This document shows positions 21,901-27,657 of a stretch of 64,000 nucleotides of DNA, piece after piece. The notes beneath the pieces are model-generated. The model made no database searches. It was not told the DNA's origin and saw only the letters and a list, made by a program, of their open reading frames with translations. The DNA is from an uncultured Paracoccaceae bacterium (GTDB lineage: Bacteria > Pseudomonadota > Alphaproteobacteria > Rhodobacterales > Rhodobacteraceae): assembly GCA_947496605.1 (NCBI GenBank), contig CANMDF010000002.1, positions 186,001 through 250,000 of the forward strand, written 5' to 3'. The number at the start of each line of letters is the position of its first letter. Position 1 is the first letter of the stretch. The position numbers were made by a program, and so were the translations under genes.

Positions 21901-22485
21901 GTTGGTGGAAATGTTCCCGCGTTCAACACTCTGTTGGGTGCGCGCAATATCGGAACAGGGTCCAACGTCGGCACGGCATCAGGCAAAGTTGTGATGGACT
22001 ATGGCCGCTTTACCAACGGTGAAATCCAGCTTGCCAATACCGAAGTGAAGGTCAGCAATGTGATCGCGCAAGACGAAGCCACATTCCGTTTGCGGACCTT
22101 CGATCTGTTTGCTGAATCAGAGTTCAAAGGCCGCCGTGAAGACATGGATATTCAGCTTTTGACAGTTGCGGCGAACGGTTTGCGCGAAGGCGAGCTTGAG
22201 TTCACACTAAATAAAGACCGTGAAATCGTCACGAGCAACATCATTTCTGCCCGCATCGACCCAACGGGCGTCGTGTTCCAAGGCGCTGGGCGTCAGGAAG
22301 AGGCATTGGCAGAACTGCTGGTCACAATCGGCAGATGCCGCGAAGAGGCGGCGGACGCGAACGTGCGTGGGCTGGTAGATGGTTTGGAAACGAACGCTGG
22401 CTGTGACGCAGGCATTGGCAATAGTGGTGCAGAGGATGACCTATCGCTTGGGTCCATTAGTTTTGACTTTGAAATGAGCCAATAA
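6994..22485 (+). CDS. Giant TpsA filamentous adhesin (leukotoxin/haemagglutinin-like), 5163 residues
   Basis: Very large exoprotein secreted by the TpsB two genes upstream. It has a signal peptide (ending SPANAQ, residues 1-36), then a TPS secretion domain (about 40-190) with the INRFTEFN and FLVDPDGWVVGATGEI segments typical of filamentous haemagglutinin N-termini. A long array of short degenerate beta-strand repeats (patterns such as DVTISA, LTLNAA and IVLSAT) follows, as expected for a right-handed beta helix. It resembles the family annotated as LktA-type filamentous adhesins. Two non-repetitive helical segments lie near residues 2950-3040 and 3949-4110, and an aromatic-rich stretch near 3390-3720. 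The only cysteines are C5115 and C5137. The frame is intact over 15.5 kb, arguing for active use. Confidence 0.93.
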   Translation: MLKISDTKRKSFLSSSTALLGVLTAAVVPLSPANAQVVLDDTDNATISGAANDRTITTKVVESSIGINRFTEFNLQVDNTLTLVQPSGSDALVNIVTGGGASSIYGTLNFKHEDGGGNTTNAFLVDPDGWVVGATGEINAHRLTISTANANSDVVDIVDNTAALGDGDITLDMDSVINAHALSLWTAGNLVTNGTIRATVPHEKDGFEGGAVNTDGVASATNAAVSNGVIRFGASAAQIGGTIRANAEDEGGQVIGVADQIEVTADIDTTSGVSDGRIALIASVETEVTFATILDPIFGNKDAQASIAITDASLKSGAIVLSATAQSTNVLSDDDVESLQSAFSNVSDLDSLITTMKDQALARVEAKVTEQLAASPLQLEEINASSSVNITGSTLEASNRWTSPLVDAPSGDAVAQNGFLGESGLVRSDIADDNWVGVAADAQIAAAYDADSDAVFIHSHSQTTIDISPESGKMSLALARQSTNSAIVIADSDITTTAGDVVLASTASENLNIDITATGEDKAFSLVATQQALNNQLRIENTSSVDAAGLLQAGALTGVTHKISNRAAGSEAEAEKTFAFTYSAADRLTQTVLGGELDVVSLDVDAETLYFANTHTTVATAAGDAPDLLDAITSDPISTSIEIATDGLSETFSDNQMPFANKSSKGAAVDLQFFDDETLVTLGGSYASGEVGATRLTAIQDVSIDAVQRYATMTEAGGVVTPGLVRVVTGEIGNGSGFSTVGTNAFLALSVAELRGKVTAEIGKDATITRAGDISVNAETQYQSAPVVSAFKDAVGGALDLENFAPDMDGSGSDVIPDFGDLLDLTSPNVFLASQVGVQALDGASPDKAFGASINMFETDNDTRAIVANGATITNAASVDVTADQMALFGHGGTASAGSSLLGSLGETAGKLMGANVSVPRMYSTVEAIVGDAALTNIGDLSVAATNNNLQITTARAGDLAGGSAQTLNGAMAVTDFETTTFAGVDAQATITARDITVRAADRSDVLTAAGTFGRSGGNTFGVSGAINIIDRDTQAWFGNDVATGATTNARGLDVTATNSGFVIATGVAGSVSASGLGAAGANMISPKVLLGSAKSLITPTLAGSGSLGLNLMQQNDARAYIQTDATITLSGDLDMLADNNTVDIGAAGAVSASLGLIKRTAALAGAVATKTDNRTISTQISGATISAATITLNSVDGTRSIYNAATATFATSLPFVGGTSLSGGGSYARIDEQNGATSVALSDASLTSSGAQIFNARNSNQLAAFAGAASVGTGGSIGLSVAQIDSNRDALVDIDDVDIMGSTSNAAVTASANQATQADAVGVAASVGFLGVAGTVALSEISGSAVVDLANTQVTTAGNATFEATVATFQDALSGGASLALKGGIGAASAVGLNDGGAQIAVSDTDIFARNATVKSYANADLRTRAYAVAGAVTGAAGLSAAVNQSNMDVTTVLRDSKILTTQNTTLQADAYVKTDSVAMSISAAGTAAVAGSAIYNEINNNVLTSVGGMGRGSRIWAGGTVAILSSANTLATLLGDEGDFTNLDDSVNFSGGGVAALGMSLVINRTENQVRTEVIDAADIIGMGQTALDLGPALGTATRGVVINARAYTDVRTLAASATAAGKAAIAASFTYNTLADNVVTRIGNAKDGTLYGGDVTINTRRTINVNAASEADDAVFLGLFGNSTSEVVANDGQDLLISSNVNNVIDDETLLVQAAGTVAAGGAGHGNLILSQARTKVNPSILMAEDTVTLNAAIVSNINLTSRGLSAAGQGAISMSIGYNSIKSDAQLVLAGARVTARGTNGGGDVALLASNTNGITASAGNVAVGTVGGAGAAIANVLHGNALVDIREAQAIRDASASTIGGTPSEEEVRINSALSAQQDLNVDATTTTTLNNTARAGSAGAAGGALSLAVSLAGTQTTVSIADEQVLNGRDVTIQAIENTNIIDNIGGAFGGGAGIGGAVNVVNFTGGAKVFVGPNATVTGTNDVTISAIANRDVTANMKVGAIAAAALNVIVSVIAIDGEASGQSDQANATLAEGDKELDRDTNTVGDAGTSSALLSQTGASATVSESQNDRSDAIDSSDANDIGYTTQLSQQGTGGLRDVGVQIGANARVTAANDLTLNAAVNASVLQDFQIVSLTAASMTASVGSVTLSSKVDVAIGQLAALKAANAVNISARTTTPNEVASNVVAVSVATAVGLGAGVSFIDLNSDTNVDVADGVVIGGLAGENGANQVSIISERSDIARAEILSAGAAGVASVSGTYTDVVNKGRANITLGHDDSQAKTTLRGTSVDVSVSDQTGAFAKSITAQGAGFLAGAGAFSVATNSALSTLNLDRVEIAGGTVVRLANTNAGVVNAVSEGAAVAGAGALVVSIADAELNARLDTNINAAAIRASRVEIDTQISSENGQNVWANAETRTLAGGLAGSGATSSANSAYTVTTVIDGGADAVVSTAIEATTGALLLRTGSSGVDGVVTRATTSGKVAGGLAVGVVIADAGQLGGSKAVVRNDIVSGTLKSRDTLLIAADNTQRIIVDVTAGAGGIVAGSGGAASAYHNATTQTNIGMGAGDEVLLIAGDVNSPEDTRFNGELAVRSAQSVRVDSRFDNRSASLLGVSGATASTLMNADVDLNIGGGVTAYSNFANITARNSAYRGSDAPNMQSLSGGLATGAALFSDVVANFTVDTTVHDGATLLQIGDPDLAKIYEISTRSDYGIGDNVLLDAAGAVALPFGDSNVTVNHTDNVTIKDATILTTGVLSVNSGATASVRSQQDSTASGLAGIPSAKARAIYNSDSNVTIESGAYLESYRDILLNAGYSGQTPQTMVVNAEARAFNRTLLPTTPLLQPKAIALANITSNVTIGTAGDQGNDRAQIIAYENIEVNASNGDRLVRGYGVTKDFYLELAAGAAALVGKSLVIDIKTGTTIDNTDSEVVVNGVLRSGAYNRRILAFDENNVLDNSQLPLADGSGFESQDDAPAPEFYEVIANSDERAAITALRADVQATIDAGGIDAAEAERLQEVILSYDRRLASLGSGILSRINIGYLRASEGSIAITADRLTGSASGSLSAADEADISVSAVSGAVVNLTGLEITNVEGGEISFNEVLLNDGDYNLDVSIAGLSGAKNGENTISVAVSDPGGLGGDIEITGRLVNRQGEIIAESANGSIYASGNVEGESITLLAPNGNIEIVTPQPGLVYAGPAPYITWTNLIEQNQSFSRELYDTGVRANGGRNDYFYSRSAQGGLSIPAPNPDAGIIAGGNVVLVAEYLNITAPIVAGKGQYTIGIEASAQAEIDALQKPNGSDRIELRHRPTGAFVPAADVAYLNGITAETNAKLYYNFTTQQVEVEPLRVNGGAIYITGSIVSTGGGSLEAIDGLGSIRLDSQITTPVMFNAIDLGDGEDSAGIIRIRDQSKPFSYSVTDDEGAVTIVQDFETTEYRYQAPIDPATGLPSSTLPSQVQVYSNRIPGTNTAVYLNDGTIGSSTTPGYLLTNASTTQYAPTAGRDILYVNQTVEFYKMARYKVELVTGDVQFGIDLPVSELYRLTKIPLGVGSADYSLGKIGGTEILHSYAEPADGYSPVVASVGSYDYRYDHVRSNTQVQSSDIDAAGYEVTRFGGEKIDLTFFNSLEANVSALLSEQNEGNTNLIYYWDDPAEPGVFTRGAPDLNLWPGDQRLLGSVDGTTPLIYDIDPNQRSREYYNNRLHTFVHVEEFIMAETITDTHRFRADKAIGIRFSGNDGTVRDTTMTSVGDILFNRDVRATAADITVTSNAGSILTDNKNVSISSNSLSLSALNGQIGNQQGGAMRISLSDGGVLNAAAKDQIFIEDITSLEEGLANLTVGNISTTNRNNAVGTSRVGTITLQATGNIVAEDDSSVIAGSDVTLVSRAGALGADETMPLRVITEDGALDAMAQGDIDILAPSEDLGLRSVTSIDGSVRLEAAAGAIVDRNSEEIKDLRTIAELETLWGGLLGLDDGAAARQQEQVTAYNQAQQARYVAYWQERGDGSPLTFTLDTEAENALRGVTDGVVDMSDVADARVANYVADQVAFYALFDDVDAVYNADYATATGADLDAAPFAISDAQKATLFGNMAWTLDELRFGVDIGATIAATSTTTTRIEEANITAPGEIKLTAATGVGELTDGFVIAKDAVLTPDVLAILAVALPGDLVDDADGNTIVRQEDDLNVIAANIVDDVAVSTLSVNNAANDVYLASRSAIQVGEITGPDRVELRINGNLTNAGTSTSAINGGSIQIESGVGGIGSIDNALTVTTGAGGSLQFASGTSAYVDAPNGDVALVLAFAEEELVLNAAGAITDFFGGTADRVNAADIVLNGASIGTDTQTLGLVTKDETGQISLISTSGDIQVAVTEEVFNLREFNSAAGGRIVTGETSPLTLMGPDVVRFDTGATLRFATDADVTSLANGGTDIVGGTLEISTLGMWGTAVQPITTEVTNLSFTSRLDPMTAQSTDLYIAEADDLVINSLVQSDNPASETVITTGGDLEIVAADTAGLLDIDAGGTLEIGTATADRAEIIAQGTIGAANTARLQVNELDLLSRTGSVDVTLFGRDMQIERIALNGDAAADLRLEVETGDITLVDDGIVTNEGAQDLTFAQDLRMAADTEIRSTSGAIKAAVEGDIVISRIETGNATDQALELTFGGRVGVADAAGLHLVADATGAVTTLQANDSRVDADPIRLRTQVAEIDATVLAQDFHIDEQTALIVTKAVTGADVLDVFSAGDLTLAEAGAASVAVISSEGAIDTPAATILAPEVNLFAFGGAINGAAEESQRMRLADGAVLNQYARDDINMALADDGGQPGYTISQTGDVTLRRMDTTGPLEVGIVGAPGVVTLQAISDISVDYVGRGNLDLIDEAALDLIASPTGRFGQVNFDAPADLIITSLGEDAMVVVDYAEIKRLADLNGGTIDANLRDVTPGDNMTLRLSGGFDEFAETVDVKVLGDNPSFTGIVGGNVPAFNTLLGARNIGTGSNVGTASGKVVMDYGRFTNGEIQLANTEVKVSNVIAQDEATFRLRTFDLFAESEFKGRREDMDIQLLTVAANGLREGELEFTLNKDREIVTSNIISARIDPTGVVFQGAGRQEEALAELLVTIGRCREEAADANVRGLVDGLETNAGCDAGIGNSGAEDDLSLGSISFDFEMSQ

Positions 22486-22489
22486 AGTC

Positions 22490-23383
22490 TCAGGTGTCGC
22501 GCACCATATGGCGGTCGCGTGACCTTAGTGTTGTGGTTGTGCCGTATTGCGCATGGAGAGCCTTTGTCAGCTTGCGGTAAGCGGCCCTGTGCCGGTTGCG
22601 TACGTTCAGACCTGCAAAGACAGGCTGCATAATCGGCGGCGCGTCTGTTACCATTTGGCACTGGTCCGAAGCGACAAGGGCTTTCGCAGAGTGTTCTAGC
22701 ACATAGGCGGATCCGGAAAGGGATGTCAGCAAATCCACCATTGCGGCATTCTGGCCAACCGAAAGTGTGACATGTGTAAAGTCGGGGAGTAACGCGGCAT
22801 GCGCGTAGGCGAAGCTAGCCGAGTAATTCGCCAAAATGTACCGCTGCTTGTCGATATCATCCAACCTGTTGCTATCGGTTGAAACCATCACGTAGCGCAC
22901 GTCTCCTAGGGTTTCGAAATAGAGATCAGGTTGAATGACGGGCGAAAAGAGGACGGCGATATCCTGTTGGCCGGAAATCAGGTCAGAACACATCTGCCCC
23001 GAATAATCAGCTTCGAACAAAAGTGCGGTGTCAGGCAGAATATCCCGCAAACGGTCAATCAGTTCTTTGATCGCGACACTCATCAAATCATGCTGCATCC
23101 CGATGCGCATCGTCACACCGGTCAAAGCCGTGTCACGGGTCGCATTCAGCGCACTTACCCAATCATGCCGCAAGCTGCGTGCGTGGGGTTCGAACCTTAG
23201 GCCTTCGGTCGTCAGCGCTGTGCCTGAACGGGATCGAAGAAATAGTTTCACACCAACGATAGTTTCCAATGATTTGATACGGCCCGATACCGTAGACTGA
23301 GTCACGCCAAGCCGATCTGCGGTCTGGTTAAAGCTTTTGGTTTCACAAAGGTCCAAGAAGGTGTCGATCAATTCAATCTGCAT
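22490..23383 (-). CDS. LysR-family transcriptional regulator
   Basis: A 297-residue LysR-type regulator. Residues 1-60 form the winged helix-turn-helix (FLDLCETKSFNQTADRLGVTQSTVSGR is the helix region), and the rest fits the periplasmic-binding-protein-like effector domain. It ends 4 bases after the adhesin gene in convergent orientation, and starts 108 bases from the divergent methyltransferase gene. By the usual LysR arrangement it most likely controls the mttB-like gene and its partner oxidoreductase. The inducer is unknown, with a methylated amine a plausible guess. Confidence 0.9.
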   Translation of the reverse strand: MQIELIDTFLDLCETKSFNQTADRLGVTQSTVSGRIKSLETIVGVKLFLRSRSGTALTTEGLRFEPHARSLRHDWVSALNATRDTALTGVTMRIGMQHDLMSVAIKELIDRLRDILPDTALLFEADYSGQMCSDLISGQQDIAVLFSPVIQPDLYFETLGDVRYVMVSTDSNRLDDIDKQRYILANYSASFAYAHAALLPDFTHVTLSVGQNAAMVDLLTSLSGSAYVLEHSAKALVASDQCQMVTDAPPIMQPVFAGLNVRNRHRAAYRKLTKALHAQYGTTTTLRSRDRHMVRDT

Positions 23384-23400
23384 ACGATTACTTTGTACTA

Positions 23401-23475
23401 ATCGGTAATACTGATCAATAATGACCGAAGGAGCAGATTGATCGCTGTCCTGTCTGATTGAATACTCTCAGTATT
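23401..23475. promoter_or_regulatory. Putative LysR operator region
   Basis: The intergenic space between the divergent LysR and methyltransferase genes holds two dyads. ATCGGTAATACTGAT (23401-23415) fits the T-N11-A form of LysR boxes. AATACTCTCAGTATT (23461-23475) is a perfect 6-bp inverted repeat with a 3-base spacer, ending just before the ribosome-binding sequence of the methyltransferase. Both contain AATACT. Binding is inferred from position and symmetry. Confidence 0.5.
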
Positions 23476-23491
23476 GCGGGGAGGCATGCGT

Positions 23492-25030
23492 ATGACAGAG
23501 ACAAAGAAAAGAGCAGGGCGTAGCGGTGGCCGCGCAGCGCGTGTGGCACTGCGCAGTGCGCCATTGTCCGAAGATATGCGCCCTGTGCGCGCCGGGCTTC
23601 CGGGTGGCCAATATAAGCCTTTGACGGATGCCGAGGTGCTGCAAATACATAACGCCGCCCTTGATGCGCTTGAACAAATTGGCCTGTCGCAAGCGCCGCC
23701 TTCAGGCGTTGAAATCCTGACCAAAGCGGGCGCGATCCTTGGGGATGATGGTCGCATCCGGTTTCCGCGTACCCTTGTTGAAGACATGCTTGCCAAGGCG
23801 GCCCGCAATATTACGCTGTGCGGTCGCGAAGAGAAATATGACCTGCATTTGACAGGATCAAACGTACATTTTGGGACGGCAGGGGCCGCCGTTCATGTTG
23901 TCGATTTGGAAACGAATACGTACCGTGACAGTACGGCCCAAGACCTACATGACGCGGCCAAGATCACCCATGCGCTGGATAACGTGCATTTTTTCCAGCG
24001 TGCGATGGTGGCGCGGGACATCCCCGATAACCTCGAGATGGACCTGAACACGATTTATGCGTCCACTGCCGGTACGACAAAACATATTGGCACATCGTTT
24101 GATGACCCCAGTCATGTTGGCCCTTGTATTGAGCTTCTACACCGTTTGGCGGGTGGCGAAGAGGCGTGGCGCGCGCGGCCATTCATGTCGAACTCTAACT
24201 GCTTTGTTGTGCCGCCGATGAAATTCGCCGAAGAAAGTTGCCGTTCGATGGAGGCGTGTATTCGCGCAGGTATGCCGGTTTTGCTGCTGTCAGCGGGACA
24301 GGCCGGAGCGACAGCGCCCGCCCCCATCGCACTGGCCATCGTACAAGCCGTGGCCGAATGTCTGGCCGGGGTCGTTTACGTCAACGCCATGGCGCCGGGT
24401 CACACGGCCGTCTTTGGCACATGGCCCTTCGTGTCCGATTTGCGTACAGGTGCAATGTCCGGGGGGTCGGCGGAACAAGCGTTGCTGACGGCAGGCTGTG
24501 CACAGATGCATCGGTTTTATGACATTCCGGGCGGGGCTGCGGCTGGGATCTCGGACTCGAAATTACCTGATATGCAGGCGGGCTGGGAAACAGGGATCAC
24601 GAACGTCCTTGCAGGTTTGTCAGGCCTGAACATGGCGTATGAGGCCGTGGGTATGCACGCGTCGTTGCTTGGGTTTTGTCTTGAATCACTTGTGTTGGGT
24701 GATGATGTCATCGGTCAGGTCCTGCGCACGGTGCGCGGCATTGATGTGACTGCAGACAGCACGTCAATCGAGGCGATGAAGGCTGTTTGTCTGGACGGCC
24801 CCGGCCATTATCTGGGCTCGGATCAAACGCTGAAACTGATGCAAACTGAGTACATCTACCCAACATTAGGCAACCGGATGAGCCCAAAGGAATGGAATGA
24901 GGCTGGCCGCCCGATGCTGCTGGACCAAGCGATCAAGCGAAAGAATGAAATTCTCGACAATGCGCAGATTAAGTTTGATCCTGCCGTCGATGCGGCGATC
25001 CGCAAGGACTATAATATCTACTTCGAATAG
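23492..25030 (+). CDS. MttB-family (trimethylamine methyltransferase-like) protein without pyrrolysine
   Basis: A 512-residue member of the trimethylamine methyltransferase (MttB) superfamily, expected to demethylate a quaternary or tertiary amine. The reading frame is full length with no internal UAG, so it belongs to the non-pyrrolysine branch that includes glycine betaine methyltransferases. Start: TTG 23474 and ATG 23486 also fit the frame, but GGGGAGG lies 7 bases before ATG 23492. The gene is 9 bases upstream of a dehydrogenase and divergent from a LysR gene. No corrinoid protein gene or reactivase is in the window, so its methyl acceptor is unknown. Confidence 0.87.
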   Translation: MTETKKRAGRSGGRAARVALRSAPLSEDMRPVRAGLPGGQYKPLTDAEVLQIHNAALDALEQIGLSQAPPSGVEILTKAGAILGDDGRIRFPRTLVEDMLAKAARNITLCGREEKYDLHLTGSNVHFGTAGAAVHVVDLETNTYRDSTAQDLHDAAKITHALDNVHFFQRAMVARDIPDNLEMDLNTIYASTAGTTKHIGTSFDDPSHVGPCIELLHRLAGGEEAWRARPFMSNSNCFVVPPMKFAEESCRSMEACIRAGMPVLLLSAGQAGATAPAPIALAIVQAVAECLAGVVYVNAMAPGHTAVFGTWPFVSDLRTGAMSGGSAEQALLTAGCAQMHRFYDIPGGAAAGISDSKLPDMQAGWETGITNVLAGLSGLNMAYEAVGMHASLLGFCLESLVLGDDVIGQVLRTVRGIDVTADSTSIEAMKAVCLDGPGHYLGSDQTLKLMQTEYIYPTLGNRMSPKEWNEAGRPMLLDQAIKRKNEILDNAQIKFDPAVDAAIRKDYNIYFE

Positions 25031-25039
25031 GAATACCCC

Positions 25040-25939
25040 ATGCACTACGGATACATCGGCCAAGGCAATCTTGGGGCGAATTGCGCGGCTTGTCTGCTAC
25101 GCGCAGGCATGGACGTGACGGTGACCGATATCAATCGGGAAGCGGCGAAAGATGCCATCGCGCTGGGCGCGAAATGGGCGGATAACCCGGCCGAACTGGC
25201 CGCCAATGTCGACCATGTCATCACGTGTTTGCCATCGCCTGCTGTATCGCAGGCCGTATCATCTGAAATGCTTCCTGCTATGCGCGATGGGGCGCATTGG
25301 ATCGAAATGTCGACTTTGGGACGCGAAGAGGTGTTGGCATTCGCTGAGACCGCAGCAAGCCAGAATGTGCGTATGATGGAATTACCCGTCACTGGCGGTG
25401 TTCATTTGGCGGCGCAGGGTAACATCACGATGCTGGCGGGCGGCGACAAAGATATGTTCGAAACTCATCTGCCTGCGCTGCAGGCCATGGGCAATCAGGT
25501 GTTTCATATGGGACCCTTGGGATCAGCATCGATCATCAAAGTGATTACCAATATGCTGGCTTTCATCCACCTCAAAGCCTGTGGTGAGGCACTGATGCTG
25601 GCCAAACGCGGCGGTCTTGATTTGGGCCAAGCATGGCATGCGATCAAGGCGTCGTCGGGTACGTCTTTCGTGCATGAAACAGAAGGGGCGTTGGTCTTGA
25701 ACGGGTCATATGATGTGGCGTTCAATATCGATCTTGCGCTGAAAGATCTTGGGTTCGCTATGGGGTTCGGGCGCGAATTTGAGGTGCCATTGGAATTGGC
25801 CGCTGCGACAGAGCAAACCTATGTCGCCGCGCGTGCGGCTTACGGTGGCGACGCGGAATCGCCGATGATCGTGAAGTTGTTGGAAGACTTACTCGATACT
25901 GAATTGCGCGCAGAAGGCTTTCCCGCGCGTCTGACCTAA
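25040..25939 (+). CDS. NAD(P)-dependent 3-hydroxyisobutyrate dehydrogenase-family oxidoreductase
   Basis: A 299-residue beta-hydroxyacid dehydrogenase. The N-terminal Rossmann motif is YIGQGNLGANCAACL, followed by the substrate-binding region PVTGGVHLAAQG and the helix with the catalytic lysine (SASIIKVITNML, Lys near 169). It lies 9 bases after the MttB-like gene and is probably co-transcribed, so it may oxidise a hydroxy acid generated from the demethylated substrate. Members of this family act on many small hydroxy acids, so the substrate cannot be named. Its 3' end overlaps the convergent hydrolase gene by four bases. Confidence 0.88.
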   Translation: MHYGYIGQGNLGANCAACLLRAGMDVTVTDINREAAKDAIALGAKWADNPAELAANVDHVITCLPSPAVSQAVSSEMLPAMRDGAHWIEMSTLGREEVLAFAETAASQNVRMMELPVTGGVHLAAQGNITMLAGGDKDMFETHLPALQAMGNQVFHMGPLGSASIIKVITNMLAFIHLKACGEALMLAKRGGLDLGQAWHAIKASSGTSFVHETEGALVLNGSYDVAFNIDLALKDLGFAMGFGREFEVPLELAAATEQTYVAARAAYGGDAESPMIVKLLEDLLDTELRAEGFPARLT

Positions 25940-26853
25940 GCAGACATTTCAGCAAAGAACGGCAACCAAGCCGCCAACACTTTCTCAGGGTGCTGTTCGG
26001 CCAAATAATGTCCGCCGGGCAAGGACCAGCCGCGCACATCTGCTGCCCGTTCCTTCCAAAGTCTTAGACAATCAAAATGCGCTTCAATCGCCCCGTCTTG
26101 CCCCCAAAGCGCAAGCAAGGGCATCGGCAGTTTGGACGGGTCCGCATCGTCATGTGCGATGTCGATTGTTGCCGCGGCGCGATAGTCTTCGCATGCACCA
26201 TGGATGGCATCAGGGGTCGCAAAACAGGTCAGATATTCTTCCAGAGCTTGCTGCACAAAGGGTGCAAGCCCCGCACTGCCTGCGCCACATTTACTAAGCC
26301 AGTAGAATGCAGGGTCAGCCCCAATCAATCGTTCTGGAAATGGGCTTGGCAAAGTCAGCCAATACCAATGCCAATAGGTATGGGCAAATCCGCTATCCGC
26401 ATCGCGGTACATTTCGCGTGTCGGGGCAATGTCGAGCGTCGAAAGGGCGATGACCCGGTCTGGATGGTCCGCCGCCAGCCTGTGTGCAACGCGACCACCA
26501 CGATCATGTGCGCCAATGAGAAAACGATCATGGCCTAGCGCATTCATCACTTCCAAGACATCACCGGCCATAGCACGTTTGGAATAAGGGCTGTGGGTGG
26601 CATCAGTCTGGGGTTTTAGTGAGCGGCCGTATCCCCGTAGATCGGGGCAAATGACTTGATAGGTTCGGGCCAGTATCGGGGCAACCGCGTGCCACATCGC
26701 CGATGTTTGCGGATAGCCGTGCAGCAGAACAAGTGGCGGACCATCGCCTGCAATGCGATAAAAAATGGACCCTTCAGGCGTGTCCAAAGTAAGCTCTTCG
26801 AAGCCCTCAAAAAAGGTCGGCGCAGGTGTTGCGGAAGAAGCAGCAGGATGCAT
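25936..26853 (-). CDS. Alpha/beta hydrolase with haloacetate (fluoroacetate) dehalogenase active site
   Basis: A 305-residue alpha/beta hydrolase. Residues matching the known fluoroacetate dehalogenase site are visible with a constant offset: nucleophile D117 with R118 and R121 (HDRGGR), acid D141, halide-binding H162 and W163 (YWHWYW), Y224 (EDYRA), and H282 in GGHYLAEQ. This supports C-halogen cleavage of a short haloacid, although relatives with other substrates exist. The gene is last in the kinase/GTPase train: its ATG overlaps the stop of the preceding gene (TGATG at 26855-26851), implying translational coupling. Functional connection to the signalling genes is unclear. Confidence 0.87.
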   Translation of the reverse strand: MHPAASSATPAPTFFEGFEELTLDTPEGSIFYRIAGDGPPLVLLHGYPQTSAMWHAVAPILARTYQVICPDLRGYGRSLKPQTDATHSPYSKRAMAGDVLEVMNALGHDRFLIGAHDRGGRVAHRLAADHPDRVIALSTLDIAPTREMYRDADSGFAHTYWHWYWLTLPSPFPERLIGADPAFYWLSKCGAGSAGLAPFVQQALEEYLTCFATPDAIHGACEDYRAAATIDIAHDDADPSKLPMPLLALWGQDGAIEAHFDCLRLWKERAADVRGWSLPGGHYLAEQHPEKVLAAWLPFFAEMSA

Positions 26854-27626
26854 CAGGCAAAGATACGTTGCCAGGATGACTGCATTTTTCCAAAATGGTC
26901 GGACTGATATGCGATGATCGCAACGTCTTTTTCATACAGGGCCATTGCTGCAGAAGTCCCATCATCAAATGCGCTATCAAGGCAGATAAGTTGGGCGCCT
27001 GCTTCACCTTTTGCGACTTTGCTATGGGCCTCGCGGAAGGCCTGAACTTGGGTGTTCCAGATATTCTGCAGCTTTGCAAAATCACCCGAAGTTTTCATGA
27101 TTTCACCCTTGCGGACATGCAGCAGGGATTTAAAGGAGCCGGCATTCACGCCTAAGAACTGATCCATTGGTGGCTTTGGTTCTTGTGTGGTGTCGACGCC
27201 CCAAAGCTCCGCGAGACCATGGGCAGATATCCCACGCTCACCGCCTTTGCCAAATGGCTCAGCCGGCAAAACTTGAACGGTCATTCCGGTGGCATCGCCA
27301 AACAAGCTTTCGAGCAACTCATGGGCAGATTGCACAGCTTCCGGTTCTTCGCGAGACAAAATCTGACCGACGATTTCAGCATCAGCTTCAGGTGTTACGC
27401 GCAAAATCCCACGCAAACGACGGCCAGCCGCAATTGCGTGAACAGTGATGGCATTCGATGTGAAAACCAAAGTACGTTCAAGAATGGTATCATTTACCTC
27501 GCGCAGGATCGCTGCGACGGGTGATACACTATCGTCGATTTCCATTGCGCGGCCATCGGCCGAGACGACGACGTCTTGGGCCGCCAGCGCGGATATTTTT
27601 TCTGCCAAAGCATTCAGATCGTTCAT
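26853..27626 (-). CDS. Unrecognised 257-residue protein of the kinase/GTPase operon
   Basis: I do not recognise this family. The protein is soluble-looking, with no signal peptide or membrane span. Residues 1-120 are a compact alpha/beta-like unit (ALAAQDVVVSADGRAMEID, then TLVFTSNAITVHAIAAGRRL). A linker near 145 (TTQEPKPPMDQFLG) leads to a second unit containing a helical stretch (FAKLQNIWNTQVQAFREAH) and a hydrophobic strand (AQLICLDSAF). It lies 31 bases after the 120-residue gene and is coupled to the hydrolase by TGATG. Its position in the train suggests a partner of the GTPases. Confidence 0.75.
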   Translation of the reverse strand: MNDLNALAEKISALAAQDVVVSADGRAMEIDDSVSPVAAILREVNDTILERTLVFTSNAITVHAIAAGRRLRGILRVTPEADAEIVGQILSREEPEAVQSAHELLESLFGDATGMTVQVLPAEPFGKGGERGISAHGLAELWGVDTTQEPKPPMDQFLGVNAGSFKSLLHVRKGEIMKTSGDFAKLQNIWNTQVQAFREAHSKVAKGEAGAQLICLDSAFDDGTSAAMALYEKDVAIIAYQSDHFGKMQSSWQRIFA

Positions 27627-27657
27627 AAACCTGTTTCCAGCTTTTCTATTCTTCGTT

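Noticed and set aside
23492..25030. Pyrrolysine-containing MttB
   Set aside because: The frame is full length without any in-frame UAG, and no pyl genes are visible.
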